Assembly: GCA_002337455.1 (NCBI GenBank)
Contig: DDGC01000006.1
Location: 1-64,000 of the forward strand
Reading direction: 5' to 3'
Source: Rhizobiales bacterium UBA1912
Lineage (GTDB): Bacteria; Pseudomonadota; Alphaproteobacteria; Rhizobiales; Devosiaceae
DNA length: 64,000 bases
Shown: piece by piece, positions 16,750 to 25,636 of the stretch
How the letters are laid out: the number at the start of each line of letters is the position of its first letter
How positions within the stretch are numbered: position 1 is the first letter of the stretch
Notes under the pieces: model-generated
The model's input: the letters and a program-made list of their open reading frames with translations, nothing else
Databases searched by the model: none
Told to the model about the DNA's origin: nothing
Made by a program: the position numbers and the translations under genes

Positions 16750-17865
16750 ATGGTGAAGCGTGTGTTTAAACTGATCGTACCCTTGGCGGGTCTGCTCGTG
16801 TTTGGGGCGACGGTGCTTTACCTGACCAACGGTGAGTCGGGCGGCACACAGGCAAATGACGGCAATGACAATATCGTCCATCTCCTGGATGGGGCCGACC
16901 AGCCCGAAGGCGATTACGCGCTCATTCTGCACGAGTTCGTAACGGGAGCGGGCAGCCGCTTAATCGAGGATGAGGCCGAACTCTCCGCGTTGGCCAATGA
17001 TCTGTGGTACCGTTCGCAATGGGATCCAGCTTCTGTCCTGGGGCAATCTTTTTTCACGCTGCTGGGCATGCCACCGGTCGAACACATTGGCACGTTGCTC
17101 AAGGATGGCGCCGTCGAGCAGGAGTTCTTCTGCTTGTCGGTTAATTGCGCCCAGTGGCGGGGTGTCGAGAACTCCGACGAGGTGTGGGGCATGGCCGGCT
17201 TGTACCGCCTCCATCCGGCGGTCGGTTCGCCCGTTGGCCGTTCGTCTCAATCCTTCACCGACTATGACGCGTACCTGCAAGCTCACGCGGCGGTGGCAGA
17301 TGACCACACACTTTTTTACGCCAGAACCAACGGCGCGATGGCGGCGCCGCCTGATGATGGCCAGCGCGGCATTCGCATCTCCTTGCCCAGCGAGATTGTT
17401 CAGGTATCGCCGGCCGAACGCTTGGCGGAGGCTAACGGCGAGGAAGCCGAGCCACTTCGACGCCTTGCTGAGGAGTGGCTGGAAGGCACCGGCGGTACGG
17501 TGGATACCGTCAGCATCACCACCCGGCAGCCGCTCTGGGTGCTTTACGAAGATGGCTATGTCTATGAGGCGGGGGGCACAGTTGGTTTGCGCGGCGTTTC
17601 GTTCAATACCCGGCAAATCAGGATTTCGGTGCCAAAGGATCAGGTCGGAGCTGTTCACGCGCGTATCGAGGCTGCCCAGGTCCCGCCACCAGATCGCAGC
17701 CTTCTCGTGCAGCCCCTTGTGCAGACCTTTGTGGCACAAAACATCGACACGGCTTGCCTTCCACAATGCGGCGACGTGGAGGACACGCAACTCTTCGAAG
17801 ACATGGACGTCTTCGTGGAACCTGACCCGACATGGGTATTGGAGTTGTGGGAACCAATACCCTAG
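16750..17865 (+). CDS. Membrane-anchored periplasmic protein of unknown function
   Basis: 371 residues with a single N-terminal hydrophobic helix (about 7-26) and a large soluble, acidic part that should face the periplasm. Two close Cys pairs, FCLSVNC (128/133) and CLPQC (336/340), could form disulfides. I recognise no domain. It lies between cheW and cheD but behind the cheW terminator, has no clear ribosome site, and is not obviously part of the chemotaxis unit. Codon use looks somewhat less biased than in the neighbouring che genes, compatible with later acquisition; that is an impression, not a measurement. Confidence 0.7.
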   Translation: MVKRVFKLIVPLAGLLVFGATVLYLTNGESGGTQANDGNDNIVHLLDGADQPEGDYALILHEFVTGAGSRLIEDEAELSALANDLWYRSQWDPASVLGQSFFTLLGMPPVEHIGTLLKDGAVEQEFFCLSVNCAQWRGVENSDEVWGMAGLYRLHPAVGSPVGRSSQSFTDYDAYLQAHAAVADDHTLFYARTNGAMAAPPDDGQRGIRISLPSEIVQVSPAERLAEANGEEAEPLRRLAEEWLEGTGGTVDTVSITTRQPLWVLYEDGYVYEAGGTVGLRGVSFNTRQIRISVPKDQVGAVHARIEAAQVPPPDRSLLVQPLVQTFVAQNIDTACLPQCGDVEDTQLFEDMDVFVEPDPTWVLELWEPIP

Positions 17866-17985
17866 TGCTTATCGAGATGCAGCTTCATAGCGATGACGTT
17901 CGATGTGCGCGCAGAAGCCGTTCGCGTCTTCGAAAGCGCTGCCCGGCGCGCTTGCGCTTGTATTTCCGATTGCCGATAATGCGGC

Positions 17986-18336
17986 ATGACTGCTTTTGCC
18001 GACCATGATGCCTATATCGCTGCGGCACCAGAAGCGCTCCGGCCGCTGCTGATACATTTGCGCGCCCAGCTCAATCAAACGCTCCCTGACGTGGACGAGG
18101 TGATCCGATACGACATGCCGGGGTTCGGTTCGCCGGTCATCGCGGGCTATGCGGCGTTCAGCAAGCAGTGCGGTCTGTACGTCAGCAAGGGCGCGATCAG
18201 CGCATATGCGAACGACATTGCCGCAGCGGGGCTCAAGGCAACAAAGACCGGTGTCACATTCTCGCCCGGCAAGCCCATTCCTGATGAGCTCGTCGCTGCA
18301 CTCGCTCTTTATTCGCGAAAAGAGCTTGGGGTGTGA
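17986..18336 (+). CDS. DUF1801 / YdhG-like domain protein
   Basis: A 116-residue protein with the pattern of the DUF1801 (YdhG/YjbR-related) family: an N-terminal helical segment APEALRPLLIHLRAQL, then DEVIRYDMPGFGSPV, FSKQCGLYVS and a C-terminal KPIPDELVAALALYSRKEL. The family includes the B. subtilis protein proposed as an intracellular iron chaperone, but function is not established for most members. It stands alone among chemotaxis-related genes with no visible link to them. Confidence 0.82.
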   Translation: MTAFADHDAYIAAAPEALRPLLIHLRAQLNQTLPDVDEVIRYDMPGFGSPVIAGYAAFSKQCGLYVSKGAISAYANDIAAAGLKATKTGVTFSPGKPIPDELVAALALYSRKELGV

Positions 18337-18351
18337 AGGGCCTGCGATGGC

Positions 18352-18714
18352 CTAGAAAAACTCGACTTCACCCGAATTGGTGCGGGCGGCGATGCCGGAA
18401 AGGGATTCGTCGCGCAACTCGTCAAGCGCGAGGGTAGACCATACGCCTTCGGCGGCTTGCGCATCGCCGCCGTCGGAAAGATCAGCGAGCTTGCGCGCGG
18501 CGTCGGCCATGTTGCGGCAGCGCTGCTCGATGCGATCCTGCATCTGGAGGGCGACGACGATCTGGCGGATGGCGGTGGAACGAGCTGCGTTGCAATCGAT
18601 CGAGGTGTCGCCGAGTGTGAGAAGGCTGGCGGTGATGCCGTCGACCATTTCCGCCGTCTGGCGAGCGGTTTCTTCCAGCTCTCTGGCCAGTTTGTGCAAG
18701 CTCATGCACGTCAT
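18352..18714 (-). CDS. Small helical protein beside cheD, possible CheZ-like or array accessory
   Basis: About 120 residues, almost entirely amphipathic helix. The segment IVVALQMQDRIEQRCRNMADAARKL recalls the glutamine-rich LQxQDxxxQ helix of CheZ-type phosphatases and related chemotaxis accessory proteins; the resemblance is short and I treat it as a hint only. The ATG at 18714 or 18705 is preferred over a TTG at 18720. It is antisense to its neighbours and lies between the DUF1801 gene and cheD. If CheZ-like, it would dephosphorylate CheY; alternatively it may bind receptors or CheD. Confidence 0.6.
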   Translation of the reverse strand: MTCMSLHKLARELEETARQTAEMVDGITASLLTLGDTSIDCNAARSTAIRQIVVALQMQDRIEQRCRNMADAARKLADLSDGGDAQAAEGVWSTLALDELRDESLSGIAARTNSGEVEFF

Positions 18715-18921
18715 CCCCAATTCACAACAACAGCATCATAGTAGCAGACTTCTAAACCGATGCTTGCCGATTTCCGCTATCCGTAGTCATCGCCGGTTAG
18801 GGTTAGCAAATGGCTAACGAATGGCGCGATAGGTTTGGAAAAATGCCATTGGCGGGGCCGGTACGTTACGGCCCTGCACAAAAGATCCAGGGAAGCGGTC
18901 AATGCCGTTTAAAATATCTTG

Positions 18922-19491
18922 ATGCCCGACACTTTCACCCGCGGCGTGGTGACCACCGTCCACCAAGGGGATTGCGTCATATCCAACCAGCCTGAAGCGA
19001 CGTTTTCGACGATTTTGGGATCGTGTATTTCGGCCTGCGTGCGCGACACGGTGGCGCAAGTGGGGGGCATGAATCACTTCCTTCTGGCCAGCCAGTCGGG
19101 GTCGTCCAAAGACAGGTTCGGGGAATCGGCGCGCTATGGCGCGTTCGCCATGGAGCAGCTCATCAACATGGTCTTGAGCAAGGGCACGGGGCGGAAGGGC
19201 AATCTGGAATTCAAGGTGTTCGGGGGCGGCAACATCCATGCGGGCATGCATGACGTGGGCATGAAGAACATCGAATTCGTGCGTGAGTTCCTGGGCAATG
19301 AGGGCTATATCCTCGCCAGTCAGGACATGGGCGGCAGTTATGCCCGGCGGGTGATGTTCCAGCCGCATGCGGGCAGGGCCTTCGTCAAACGGCTCGACTC
19401 CACGGACAATGCCAAGCTGGTGCGCGAAGAACTGGCGATTGCCAACCGCCAGCCCGCCAAGCCGGTGCTCGACGACATCGAACTGTTCTAG
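18922..19491 (+). CDS. cheD: Chemoreceptor glutamine deamidase CheD
   Basis: 189 residues with the catalytic Cys35 (TILGSCISACV) and His52 (GGMNHFLL), 17 residues apart as in characterised CheD, and the conserved KVFGGGNI. CheD deamidates glutamines in receptor signalling helices and can interact with CheC or CheY-P. ATG 18922 follows an in-frame TTG directly, and neither has a clear ribosome site. It sits apart from cheA/cheW and from cheR/cheB, between an antisense small gene and a DMT transporter. Confidence 0.93.
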   Translation: MPDTFTRGVVTTVHQGDCVISNQPEATFSTILGSCISACVRDTVAQVGGMNHFLLASQSGSSKDRFGESARYGAFAMEQLINMVLSKGTGRKGNLEFKVFGGGNIHAGMHDVGMKNIEFVREFLGNEGYILASQDMGGSYARRVMFQPHAGRAFVKRLDSTDNAKLVREELAIANRQPAKPVLDDIELF

Positions 19492-19502
19492 ATCGTTTTT
19501 GT

Positions 19503-19572
19503 TTGTCGCGCTTCCAAAGTGGTACCCGATCCCCGATCGGGTCGAGGACATGCTTATCCTGGAAACGCTCCA
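19503..19572. repeat. Dispersed intergenic repeat, family 2 (partial copy)
   Basis: TTGTCGCGCTTCCAAAGTGG and CTTATCCTGGAA within this stretch match parts of the copy at 39775-39880 (TTGGTCGCGCTTCCGAA and CTTATCCTGGAA). It lies in the convergent gap after cheD and the DMT transporter gene. The middle is diverged, so this is a decayed copy. Confidence 0.45.
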
Positions 19573-19578
19573 GGGCCG

Positions 19579-20439
19579 TCAGGCAAAGCGCCGGGCCAGA
19601 GCGACGCAAAAAACGATGATGGCGGTGGCGACCAGCATCGAGGCGGCGATGGGTTCGCCCAGCACGAGCCCCGAAAGCGTCAGCCCGAAAAACGGCTGGA
19701 GCAACTGGAGCTGGCCGACGCCGGCGATGCCGCCGAGCGCCAGGCCGCGATACCAGAAGACAAAGCCGACAAGCATTGAAAATACCGAAACGTAGGCGAG
19801 GCCGAGCCAGGCGGGGGTGCCGATAGCCTGCCATGAGGACGGCAACGTGGCGAGTGCCAGCGCTGCCATGAGCGGGGCCGAAAGCACCAGCGCCCAGCAG
19901 ATGACCTGCCAGCCGCCCAGCCGCCGCGACAGCCTCGCGCCTTCGGCATAGCCTAGCCCGCAAACGATGATGGCGGCGATCATATAGAGATCGCCCTGCA
20001 GCGATCCTGAACCGCCGCTCGAGACGGCGAAGAAAACGACGATTGCGCTGCCCAGCCCGGAAAACAGCCAGAAGGCCGGACGGGGCCGTTCGCCGCCGCG
20101 CAGGACGGCAAAAGCGGCGGTGGCGAGCGGGAGGAGGCCGATAAAGACGATGGAGCGCGCCGAATTTATATGTTCGAGGGCCAATGCCGTGAGCAGCGGG
20201 AAGCCGATGACGACGCCGATGGCGACGATTGCCAACGAGATGAGATCGGCGGGCCTTGGGCGGGGCTGACCGAGCGCAAACAGGCACGCTGCGCCGAGCA
20301 GCGCGGCGAGGGCGGCGCGGGCCGATGTGAGGAACAGCGGGGTGAAATCGGCGACGGCAACGCGGGTGGCCGGTAGCGAACCGCTGAAAATGACGACGCC
20401 GAGCAGTCCGCTGCCCCAACCTTGAAGAGATGATTTCAC
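19579..20439 (-). CDS. EamA/DMT superfamily transporter
   Basis: 286 residues with about ten membrane helices made of two EamA repeats, as in drug/metabolite exporters such as RhtA and YdcZ relatives. Translation begins at GTG. It is divergent from a MocR-type regulator whose probable operator lies 70 bases upstream of this start, so the transporter is the likely regulatory target. The substrate is probably an amino acid or other amine metabolite, inferred from the aminotransferase-like ligand domain of the partner regulator. Confidence 0.85.
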   Translation of the reverse strand: MKSSLQGWGSGLLGVVIFSGSLPATRVAVADFTPLFLTSARAALAALLGAACLFALGQPRPRPADLISLAIVAIGVVIGFPLLTALALEHINSARSIVFIGLLPLATAAFAVLRGGERPRPAFWLFSGLGSAIVVFFAVSSGGSGSLQGDLYMIAAIIVCGLGYAEGARLSRRLGGWQVICWALVLSAPLMAALALATLPSSWQAIGTPAWLGLAYVSVFSMLVGFVFWYRGLALGGIAGVGQLQLLQPFFGLTLSGLVLGEPIAASMLVATAIIVFCVALARRFA

Positions 20440-20507
20440 TGTGTGCCAGCCTGTTGCATTGTTCGCGCGAAATTAGAGGGGTGGGGCTGGTCAGGACAGA
20501 CACAGAT

Positions 20508-20533
20508 CAATACAATATTGAAAAATTGTATTG
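20508..20533. promoter_or_regulatory. Inverted repeat, putative MocR operator/promoter
   Basis: CAATACAAT (20508-20516) and its exact reverse complement ATTGTATTG (20525-20533) flank an 8-base AT-rich spacer. The site is between the divergent DMT transporter and MocR genes, 18 bases upstream of the TTG used here as the mocR start. It would lie inside the coding region if the longer GTG-initiated frame from 20443 were used, which argues against that start. Confidence 0.7.
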
Positions 20534-20550
20534 GTGAGAGCAGGCACACA

Positions 20551-21957
20551 TTGAACGCGATCGGGCAAATTGGCAGGCGGACGGAAACCGTGATGCAGGC
20601 GATCAGGGGGCGGGTGGCCAGCCGGACGCTGGTGGCTGGCGACCGGTTGCCCTCGATCCGCGCGCTGGCCGCCGAGACGGGCGTTTCCCCATCGACGGTG
20701 GTCGAGGCCTATGACCGGCTGGTGGCCGAAGGTGTCATCCGGGCGCGGCGGGGATCGGGGTTTTATGTTTGCGCAACGGCATTGCCGCCCTTGGCGCTGG
20801 GTCAGGAGATCGCGCCGCAGGAGCGCGATATCGATCCGTTCTGGGTCTCGCGGCAATCGCTCGACGCGGACCCCCTGGCGCTCAAGCCCGGCTGCGGCTG
20901 GCTGCCGGCCGACTGGATGCCGGCGGAGGCGATCCGCAAAGGAATGCGGGCTTTGGCGCGGAGCGGCGATAGCGCGCTTGTCGATTATGGCTCGACCCGT
21001 GGATCGACGGCGCTGCGGCGGATCATTGCGGGGCGCCTGGCGGCGGAAGGCGTGGAGCCCGCGCCCAACCAATTATTGCTGACGGCGTCGGGGACCGGCG
21101 CCATCGATCTGGTCTGCCGGTTCGTGTTGCGGCCAGGTGATAGGGTTGTGGTGGACGATCCGTGCTATTTCAATTTTCGCGCGTTGCTGCGCGCCCATCA
21201 GGTCAAAATCGTTGGCGTGCCGTATACGCCCAACGGTCCGGATGTTGAGCGCTTCGAGGCGGTGCTGGCGGCTGAGCGGCCCAAGCTCTATGTCACCAAC
21301 AGCGCCTTGCACAATCCCACGGGGGCAGTGCTTTCGGCCCAGAGCGCACACCAGGTGCTTTCGGCTGCCACGGCTCATGACGTCACGATTATCGAAGACG
21401 ATATCTTTGCCGATTTCGCGCCTGAGCCCGTACCGAACCTGGCGGGGCTCGACGGGTTGGATCGGGTGGTCCGCATCGGGAGCTTTTCGAAGACGGTTTC
21501 GGCATCGTTGCGCTGCGGCTATATAGCGGCACGGGCCGACTGGATCGAGGGGCTCATCGATCTCCAGATCGCTGCGGGGTTTGGCGGGCCGAGCCCGGTT
21601 GCCGCCGAGATCGTGGCCAGCGTTCTGGCCGGAGGTGGCTATCGCAGACATATCGAAGAGGTACGGCGCCGGCTGGCGCGGGCGCAGACAGAGACGGCTG
21701 CAGCGCTGGGGCGCATGGGGATAGCGCCTTGGATCGTGCCGCGGGGCGGGTTCAACCTCTGGGGGCAGTTGCCGCAAGGGGTGGATTCGGCGCGGGTGGC
21801 GCGCATGGCGCTGGCGGACTCTATCGTTCTGGCACCGGGCAACGTTTATAGCGCGTCGCGGACCGCCGAGCGGTTCATGCGGTTCAACGTGGCCCAATGC
21901 GCTGACCCGAAAATCATGGCGGTGCTCGAAAGGGCGATGAAGAGCCAGGGGCGGTAG
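20551..21957 (+). CDS. MocR/GntR-family regulator with aminotransferase domain
   Basis: 468 residues from TTG 20551: an N-terminal winged helix of GntR type (about 12-75; RLPSIRALAAETGVSPSTVV) joined to a fold-type I aminotransferase-like domain with the PLP-binding lysine in SFSKTVSASLR. MocR proteins use PLP and an amino-compound ligand to control transcription. The longest frame starts at GTG 20443 but would cover an operator-like inverted repeat and adds a domain-less extension, so the TTG is preferred. It probably regulates the divergent DMT exporter. Confidence 0.88.
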   Translation: MNAIGQIGRRTETVMQAIRGRVASRTLVAGDRLPSIRALAAETGVSPSTVVEAYDRLVAEGVIRARRGSGFYVCATALPPLALGQEIAPQERDIDPFWVSRQSLDADPLALKPGCGWLPADWMPAEAIRKGMRALARSGDSALVDYGSTRGSTALRRIIAGRLAAEGVEPAPNQLLLTASGTGAIDLVCRFVLRPGDRVVVDDPCYFNFRALLRAHQVKIVGVPYTPNGPDVERFEAVLAAERPKLYVTNSALHNPTGAVLSAQSAHQVLSAATAHDVTIIEDDIFADFAPEPVPNLAGLDGLDRVVRIGSFSKTVSASLRCGYIAARADWIEGLIDLQIAAGFGGPSPVAAEIVASVLAGGGYRRHIEEVRRRLARAQTETAAALGRMGIAPWIVPRGGFNLWGQLPQGVDSARVARMALADSIVLAPGNVYSASRTAERFMRFNVAQCADPKIMAVLERAMKSQGR

Positions 21958-22046
21958 GGAGAAAACCTTCCCATAATGTTACCGGGAAGGGGTCGCGCTC
22001 ACAAAGCGTTAACCATAGGCTTTTAGGGTGGCGCGACGCATTCGAA

Positions 22047-23600
22047 TTGTCGGCAGACCCATTGGCTCGAACCCGCCTCGTTACCGCATTACTGGCGCTC
22101 TGGTCGGCGACCCTCGCGGTCTGCCTGTTTCTGGCCGTCAATTTTTCGGCCCTTTCGTGGTGGCCGCTGGCGGTTGCCGGGGTCTGGGTAACGGCGATTG
22201 CGGTGAGTTTTACCGTCGCAATCCTTGCCGATCGGGCGCAGCGCCGCGTGCTATCGGCGCTGGGCGAGGCGGTGGGGAGCGGGCCGATCGGAAAGAGCCG
22301 CGAAATCGAGCATATGCGCGCTATCACCGCCAATCTGTGCGTGCGGCTTGAGCGTGCCATGACCTATTGCGCGGCGTTCGAGACGCTGGCGCGTCCGGTC
22401 ATGCTGGTCGATGGGCAGGGCACTATCGTCAAGATGAGCGCCGGGCTTACGGCGCTGGCACCCGAATGCGCCGAGACCGATACGGCTGCGGCGCTGCTGG
22501 GCATAACGATCGGGCTGGGCGAAGCATCGGAAAGCCACGCTGTGACGCTTTCGGGGCAACGCCATATCGCGACCGCCTCCCAGCTTGCGCCGGATCGCTG
22601 GCTGATCGAGTTCAACCGGCCGGGGCGGGTGGTTCCTGCTCCAGTGCTGGAAGAACTGGGACAGGCGCTGGCCGGAGGGCATACTGGCTATCGGATCGCG
22701 GCGGAAATCGCCGATGAGGTGCCCGAGCTCGAACTTGTCAACGCCGGGCTCGCAACGCTCGACATGGCAGCGGAAAGGCTCGATGCCTTGGCGCAAGGCG
22801 CGCCGATCACCGATGACGGGGCCAATGATGGTCTGGCGGCGCGGATCTCCGGGTTGGCGCGGCAGATTGAGGGCATCGATGCTGAACGCGAAACGGCGCT
22901 CGACATGCACCGGCGGGCCCGTGAGCGGCTCGAAAAGGTCGGAGCGCTTGTGGAGATCTGCCGCGAGGCCGCGCAGACGCTGACGCGTTCAGCCGACGAT
23001 GCGCGCACCCATATGGAAACAGCACGAAGCGAACTCGATGCCGGCCAGTCGCTGGCCGGGCGCAGCGCCGAGGGCGCCAAAGGGCTGCGGGCTGATGTCG
23101 AGACGGCCAGGGCTACGGCCGAAGAGACAAGCGAACGGGTGGCGGCAGTGACCGGGTTGGTGGGCAAGATCGACAAACTGGTTGCCGGCATCGAAGAGGT
23201 GGCGTTCCGCACCAATCTTCTGGCTCTCAATGCCGCCGTGGAAGCGGCGCGGGCGGGGGAAAAGGGTGCAGGGTTTGCCGTGGTGGCCAGCGAAGTGCGC
23301 GAACTGGCGCAGGCGAGCGCCAAAACTTCCAAGGATATCAGAGCGTTGGTCAAAACCGGGCTGAGTGAAGTCGATGCCGGAGCGCAAGGCGCGCGCGCGC
23401 TGGCCGAGACCATGGGCACGGTTACCGCTCATTTACTGAATTTAAGTGAGGAAACAGCAATGATCGGGGCAAGTCTTGCAAGCGGCGAAGAAGCGCTTGC
23501 TGCAGCGCGCTCCGATGTCGATCTGATCGGGGATCGGGCAAAACAACAGGCCGAGGCGCTTGACGCGCAGCCGGTGGGGCAATCAGCCGGCAGAGCCTAG
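22047..23600 (+). CDS. Methyl-accepting chemotaxis protein lacking a periplasmic sensor domain
   Basis: 517 residues. Two membrane helices (about 9-33 and 38-62) are joined by only a few residues, so there is no periplasmic ligand domain. A cytoplasmic PAS-like region spans about 105-205, followed by long coiled coil and the signalling hairpin EEVAFRTNLLALNAAVEAAR...GAGFAVVASEVREL. The C terminus has no NWETF-type CheR-docking pentapeptide. Translation appears to begin at TTG with no good ribosome site, so the start is uncertain. It heads the block MCP-cheR-cheB-cheY and probably senses an internal or membrane-redox signal. Confidence 0.88.
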   Translation: MSADPLARTRLVTALLALWSATLAVCLFLAVNFSALSWWPLAVAGVWVTAIAVSFTVAILADRAQRRVLSALGEAVGSGPIGKSREIEHMRAITANLCVRLERAMTYCAAFETLARPVMLVDGQGTIVKMSAGLTALAPECAETDTAAALLGITIGLGEASESHAVTLSGQRHIATASQLAPDRWLIEFNRPGRVVPAPVLEELGQALAGGHTGYRIAAEIADEVPELELVNAGLATLDMAAERLDALAQGAPITDDGANDGLAARISGLARQIEGIDAERETALDMHRRARERLEKVGALVEICREAAQTLTRSADDARTHMETARSELDAGQSLAGRSAEGAKGLRADVETARATAEETSERVAAVTGLVGKIDKLVAGIEEVAFRTNLLALNAAVEAARAGEKGAGFAVVASEVRELAQASAKTSKDIRALVKTGLSEVDAGAQGARALAETMGTVTAHLLNLSEETAMIGASLASGEEALAAARSDVDLIGDRAKQQAEALDAQPVGQSAGRA

Positions 23601-23639
23601 CTTGATGGGCGCGACCGGCATTGGGGAGTCGGAACTGGA

Positions 23640-24500
23640 ATGGACAATGGTGAATTTCCGCTGAGCGAGAGAGAGTTTTCGCGAATCCGCGAGCGCGTTT
23701 ATCGCGTGGCGGGCATTTCTCTTTCCGACGCCAAGCGCACGCTGGTGGTCTCCCGCCTGTCCAAGATCGTCCGCGGGCTCTCGCTGTCGGGGTTCGACGC
23801 CTATATCGACTTTCTCGAAACGAGCGGCCGGGCCGAGGACGATCAGGATTTCGTCAACGCGCTGACCACCAACCTGACGCGGTTTTTCCGCGAGGATCAT
23901 CATTTCGATCATCTGACAAGCTATGTGGCGGGGCTGATCGCCAAGCCGCAGCGCGTGGGCAAGGGGGCAAAACCGCGCTTGCGCATCTGGTCGGCGGGAT
24001 GCTCGACCGGGCAGGAGCCCTATACGATCGCGCTGAGCCTCCTTTCGGCGTTTCCCGAGCTCAAGCGCTGGGATTTCCGTATCCTGGCCACCGACATCGA
24101 TTCCAACGTAGTGAACAAGGCGGCACGGGGCGTTTATCCGGCGAGCGAGCTCAATGGGCTTTCGAGCCAGCGCGCCGCGCTGTTTGAAAAGCTGGGAAGC
24201 GGGGAAATCGGTATTCCACGCGCTGCCCACGAACTGGTGACCTTCAAGCTTCTCAATCTTATCGAAGCCTGGCCGGTGAGCGGGCCTTTCGACGCCATTT
24301 TCTGCAGGAACGTGGCGATCTATTTCGACAAGCCGACGCAAGGCATGCTGTTCGACCGGCTGGGCCAGGTGCTGGCGCCGGACGGCTTTCTCTATATCGG
24401 CCATTCGGAAAACCTGCAGGCCGTTTCCAAGGGTTTCAAGCTGGTCGGCAAGACCGTTTATCAACGCAAGGCGAATGCCGACGCAAAGGATGCAGCATGA
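23640..24500 (+). CDS. cheR: Chemotaxis protein methyltransferase CheR
   Basis: 286 residues with the N-terminal helical CheR domain (NALTTNLTRFFRE) and a SAM-binding domain (LRIWSAGCSTGQEPYT, then ILATDID and FDAIFCRNVAIYF). It methylates receptor glutamates in adaptation. Its TGA overlaps the cheB start as ATGA, indicating coupled translation. The receptor encoded just upstream is a likely substrate although it lacks a docking pentapeptide. Confidence 0.96.
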   Translation: MDNGEFPLSEREFSRIRERVYRVAGISLSDAKRTLVVSRLSKIVRGLSLSGFDAYIDFLETSGRAEDDQDFVNALTTNLTRFFREDHHFDHLTSYVAGLIAKPQRVGKGAKPRLRIWSAGCSTGQEPYTIALSLLSAFPELKRWDFRILATDIDSNVVNKAARGVYPASELNGLSSQRAALFEKLGSGEIGIPRAAHELVTFKLLNLIEAWPVSGPFDAIFCRNVAIYFDKPTQGMLFDRLGQVLAPDGFLYIGHSENLQAVSKGFKLVGKTVYQRKANADAKDAA

Positions 24501-25546
24501 GCAATATCAGGGTCCTCGTCGTCGACGATTCGGCGCTCATTCGGGACGTTCTCTCAAAGACGCTGGCTCAGGAGGGCGATATCACGGTGGTGGGCACCGC
24601 CCATGATCCACTGGATGCGCGCGACAAGATCAAGGCGCTCAATCCCGATGTGGTTACGCTCGATATCGAAATGCCCAACATGAACGGGCTGGCCTTCCTG
24701 CAAAAAATCATGCGGCTGCGGCCCTTGCCAGTGGTGATGGTGTCTACCCTCACCACAAAGGGAGCCTCGGAAACCATGCTGGCGCTTGAACTGGGGGCCG
24801 TCGATTTTGTCGCCAAACCCGGTGCCGATATGGTGGGCGGGCTCGAAACGTTCGGTGCGACGCTACGCGAGAAGGTGCGCTTTGCGGCGCAGTCGGACGT
24901 GCAGGCGCGGGCCCATCGTGCCCCAGCGCCAGATCTGCCGCTCAAGACCGCAGCGGCGCCCGAGGGCGCGCTAATCGCGATTGGCGCCTCGACCGGCGGT
25001 GTCGAGGCGATCCGCCAGGTGCTTTCGTCCATTCCTGCGGACTGTCCGCCTATCGTGATTGCCCAGCACATGCCCAAGGGATTTACCGCGCGGTTTGCCG
25101 CCCGGCTTAACGAACTGGTGCCGCTTAGAGTGATCGAGGCCGCCGACCGGATGGTGCTCGAGCGCGGCACAGCCTATGTCGCGCCGGGCGACTTTCATCT
25201 GCGGGTGGAAAAAACATCGGGCCAGCTCAAATGCCGGGTGACCCAGGACGAACAGACTTCGGGGCACCGGCCAAGCGTTGACGTGCTTTTCACGTCGGTT
25301 GCGCGGGTGGTGGGTCCCATGGCGGTCGGAGCGATCCTGACGGGCATGGGGCGCGACGGCGCCCAGGGCATGAAGGCCATGCGCGAGGCGGGCGCGTTCA
25401 CAATCGGGCAATCGAAGGGTTCTGCTCTGATCTATGGCATGCCCAAGGCGGCGTTCGAATTGGGGGCGGTGATCGAAGAAGGGCCGGTGGAAAAAATCGC
25501 CGGGCGTCTGGTTGCGGCGCTTATGAAGCTCAAGGCTGCAGCTTGA
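24497..25546 (+). CDS. cheB: Chemotaxis response regulator protein-glutamate methylesterase CheB
   Basis: 349 residues: a receiver domain with phosphorylated Asp56 (TLDIEMPNMNG), a linker, and the methylesterase domain with the complete catalytic triad Ser165 (GASTGG), His191 (AQHMPKGF) and Asp287 (TGMGRDGAQG). CheB removes methyl groups added by CheR and deamidates receptor glutamines, partly overlapping CheD, which is also encoded here. The start overlaps the cheR stop by four bases. Confidence 0.96.
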   Translation: MSNIRVLVVDDSALIRDVLSKTLAQEGDITVVGTAHDPLDARDKIKALNPDVVTLDIEMPNMNGLAFLQKIMRLRPLPVVMVSTLTTKGASETMLALELGAVDFVAKPGADMVGGLETFGATLREKVRFAAQSDVQARAHRAPAPDLPLKTAAAPEGALIAIGASTGGVEAIRQVLSSIPADCPPIVIAQHMPKGFTARFAARLNELVPLRVIEAADRMVLERGTAYVAPGDFHLRVEKTSGQLKCRVTQDEQTSGHRPSVDVLFTSVARVVGPMAVGAILTGMGRDGAQGMKAMREAGAFTIGQSKGSALIYGMPKAAFELGAVIEEGPVEKIAGRLVAALMKLKAAA

Positions 25547-25636
25547 CGCTTTGCATTGAGATTATTGTAACGGTTGTCGCCTAGTTTCGAAGGCTGATCA
25601 TTCCGGAAGAAGACCGGGTTTAAAGGCGGAGAATCC

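Noticed and set aside
16960..17790. Antisense frame of 276 codons opposite the anchored periplasmic protein
   Set aside because: No ribosome site and no domain; the plus-strand frame has an ordered anchor and cysteine pairs.
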